Shown here: one piece after another, positions 30,831-31,155 of the stretch
Numbering within the stretch: the stretch's first letter is position 1
How the letters are laid out: each line of letters starts with the position of its first letter
Origin: CAIOGI01 sp964561875
GTDB taxonomy: Bacteria > Patescibacteriota > Minisyncoccia > Phycocordibacterales > PALSA-1337
Assembly (NCBI GenBank): GCA_964561875.1
Contig: CAZLQL010000009.1
Coordinates: 1-31,155 of the forward strand
Reading direction: 5' to 3'
Length of the DNA stretch: 31,155 nt
Notes under the pieces: model-generated
What the model was told of the DNA's origin: nothing
Seen by the model: only the letters and a program-made list of their open reading frames with translations
Databases searched by the model: none
Made by a program: the position numbers and the translations under genes

Positions 30831-31155
30831 TTATTTTTTGTCTGTGATCTCTTTATTCAATCTCGCTATCACTTCATTTAAGTCGACTTGACCTATTTGT
30901 CCATTGTCTCTACTTTCTAGAGTAACTTTTCCTGCTTTTACATCTTTGTCACCAATGATTATAAAGTATGGAATTTTCTCAACTTTTGCTTGGCGAATCT
31001 TTTTACCAAAACCGTTTTCTGAACTATCTAATTCTACTCTTATATTATGTTTCTTTAATTCTTCTTTTATAGATTTTGCTTGTTCCATCTGATCTTCACT
31101 TACTGGTACGACAGCTACTTGAACTGGAGAAAGCCAAAGAGGGAAGTTACCGGCA
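30831..31155 (-). CDS. thrS: Threonyl-tRNA synthetase, C-terminal part (5' end outside the window)
   Basis: 107 residues plus stop are visible, reading in from beyond the window. They are the class IIa anticodon-binding domain: NFPLWLSPVQVAVVPVSEDQ matches the ThrS segment FPTWLAPVQV, followed by KIRQAKVEKIPYFIIIGDKDV and the closing VDLNEVIARLNKEI. ThrS charges tRNA-Thr and its anticodon domain reads the UGU/GGU/CGU triplets, including the tRNA-Thr(UGU) at 17049. ProS, GlyS and HisS have related domains, but the FPLWLSPVQV and DKDVKAGKVTL wording fits ThrS best. The catalytic domain is not visible. Confidence 0.92.
   Translation of the reverse strand, partial: AGNFPLWLSPVQVAVVPVSEDQMEQAKSIKEELKKHNIRVELDSSENGFGKKIRQAKVEKIPYFIIIGDKDVKAGKVTLESRDNGQIGQVDLNEVIARLNKEITDKK

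Noticed and set aside
1..31155. Recoding of UGA as Gly or Trp, as in some CPR lineages
   Set aside because: TGA terminates prfA and the 71-residue gene, and no in-frame TGA interrupts a recognised protein.

Overview
The window looks like a stretch of a small, AT-rich bacterial chromosome, most likely from the Candidate Phyla Radiation (Patescibacteria, Parcubacteria-like). I infer this from gene style, not from a marker search. Core proteins are unusually short (316-residue RF1, 194-residue EF-Ts, a PheRS missing two domains). Shine-Dalgarno sequences are almost absent. There are many surface proteins of types common in that group: S74-chaperone fibres with GNVGIGTTSP repeats, LamG modules and GFTLIELLVVI pilins. 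Coding sequence is dense, intergenic gaps are tiny, and AGA and ATA codons are frequent. The genetic code appears standard: TGA ends prfA and the 71-residue membrane protein gene at 10622.

Layout. 1-5295: a surface cassette, with a giant fibre-like protein (pectate-lyase-type helix plus S74 autoprocessing domain, cut by the window start) and a three-module LamG protein. 5299-7742: an RRM protein with its own promoter, then divergent LOG-family and tgt genes. 7773-10617: divergent PfkB kinase and class II aldolase 16 bp apart, then a 2-hydroxyacid dehydrogenase. 10622-11740: two tiny membrane proteins and a type IV pilin-like protein fused to LamG. 11807-16614: translation genes (L25, L31, RF1, S2, EF-Ts) around a secreted coiled-coil/transglycosylase protein. 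16620-18948: two unknown membrane proteins flanking tRNA-Thr(UGU). 19024-21730: pheST. 21772-22828: duplicated hicBA toxin-antitoxin units, the second with a broken toxin. 22857-23012: a probable small RNA gene on the minus strand. 23078-28427: gyrB, gpmI and eno, with a mostly non-coding 379-bp gap (26762-27140). 28519-31155: a methyltransferase, a triple-repeat surface protein and the end of thrS.

How it fits together. gpmI, eno, the aldolase and possibly the PfkB kinase are glycolytic steps. The translation genes, PheRS, ThrS and tRNA-Thr form the protein-synthesis block. The LamG, pilin, S74 and triple-repeat proteins probably decorate the envelope and could serve in attachment to other cells.

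The strongest global signal is promoter placement. At least ten genes carry a sigma70-type -10 element (often extended TGnTATAAT, sometimes with a -35 at 17 bp) ending 6-8 nt before the ATG, which puts transcription starts at or within about 2 nt of the start codon. This predicts widespread leaderless mRNAs, and it also fixes several start codons. The other main observations are the PheRS lacking its tRNA-binding appendages, the small RNA with its own promoter and terminator, the eno/methyltransferase divergent promoter with overlapping -35 boxes, and the decayed second HicA.
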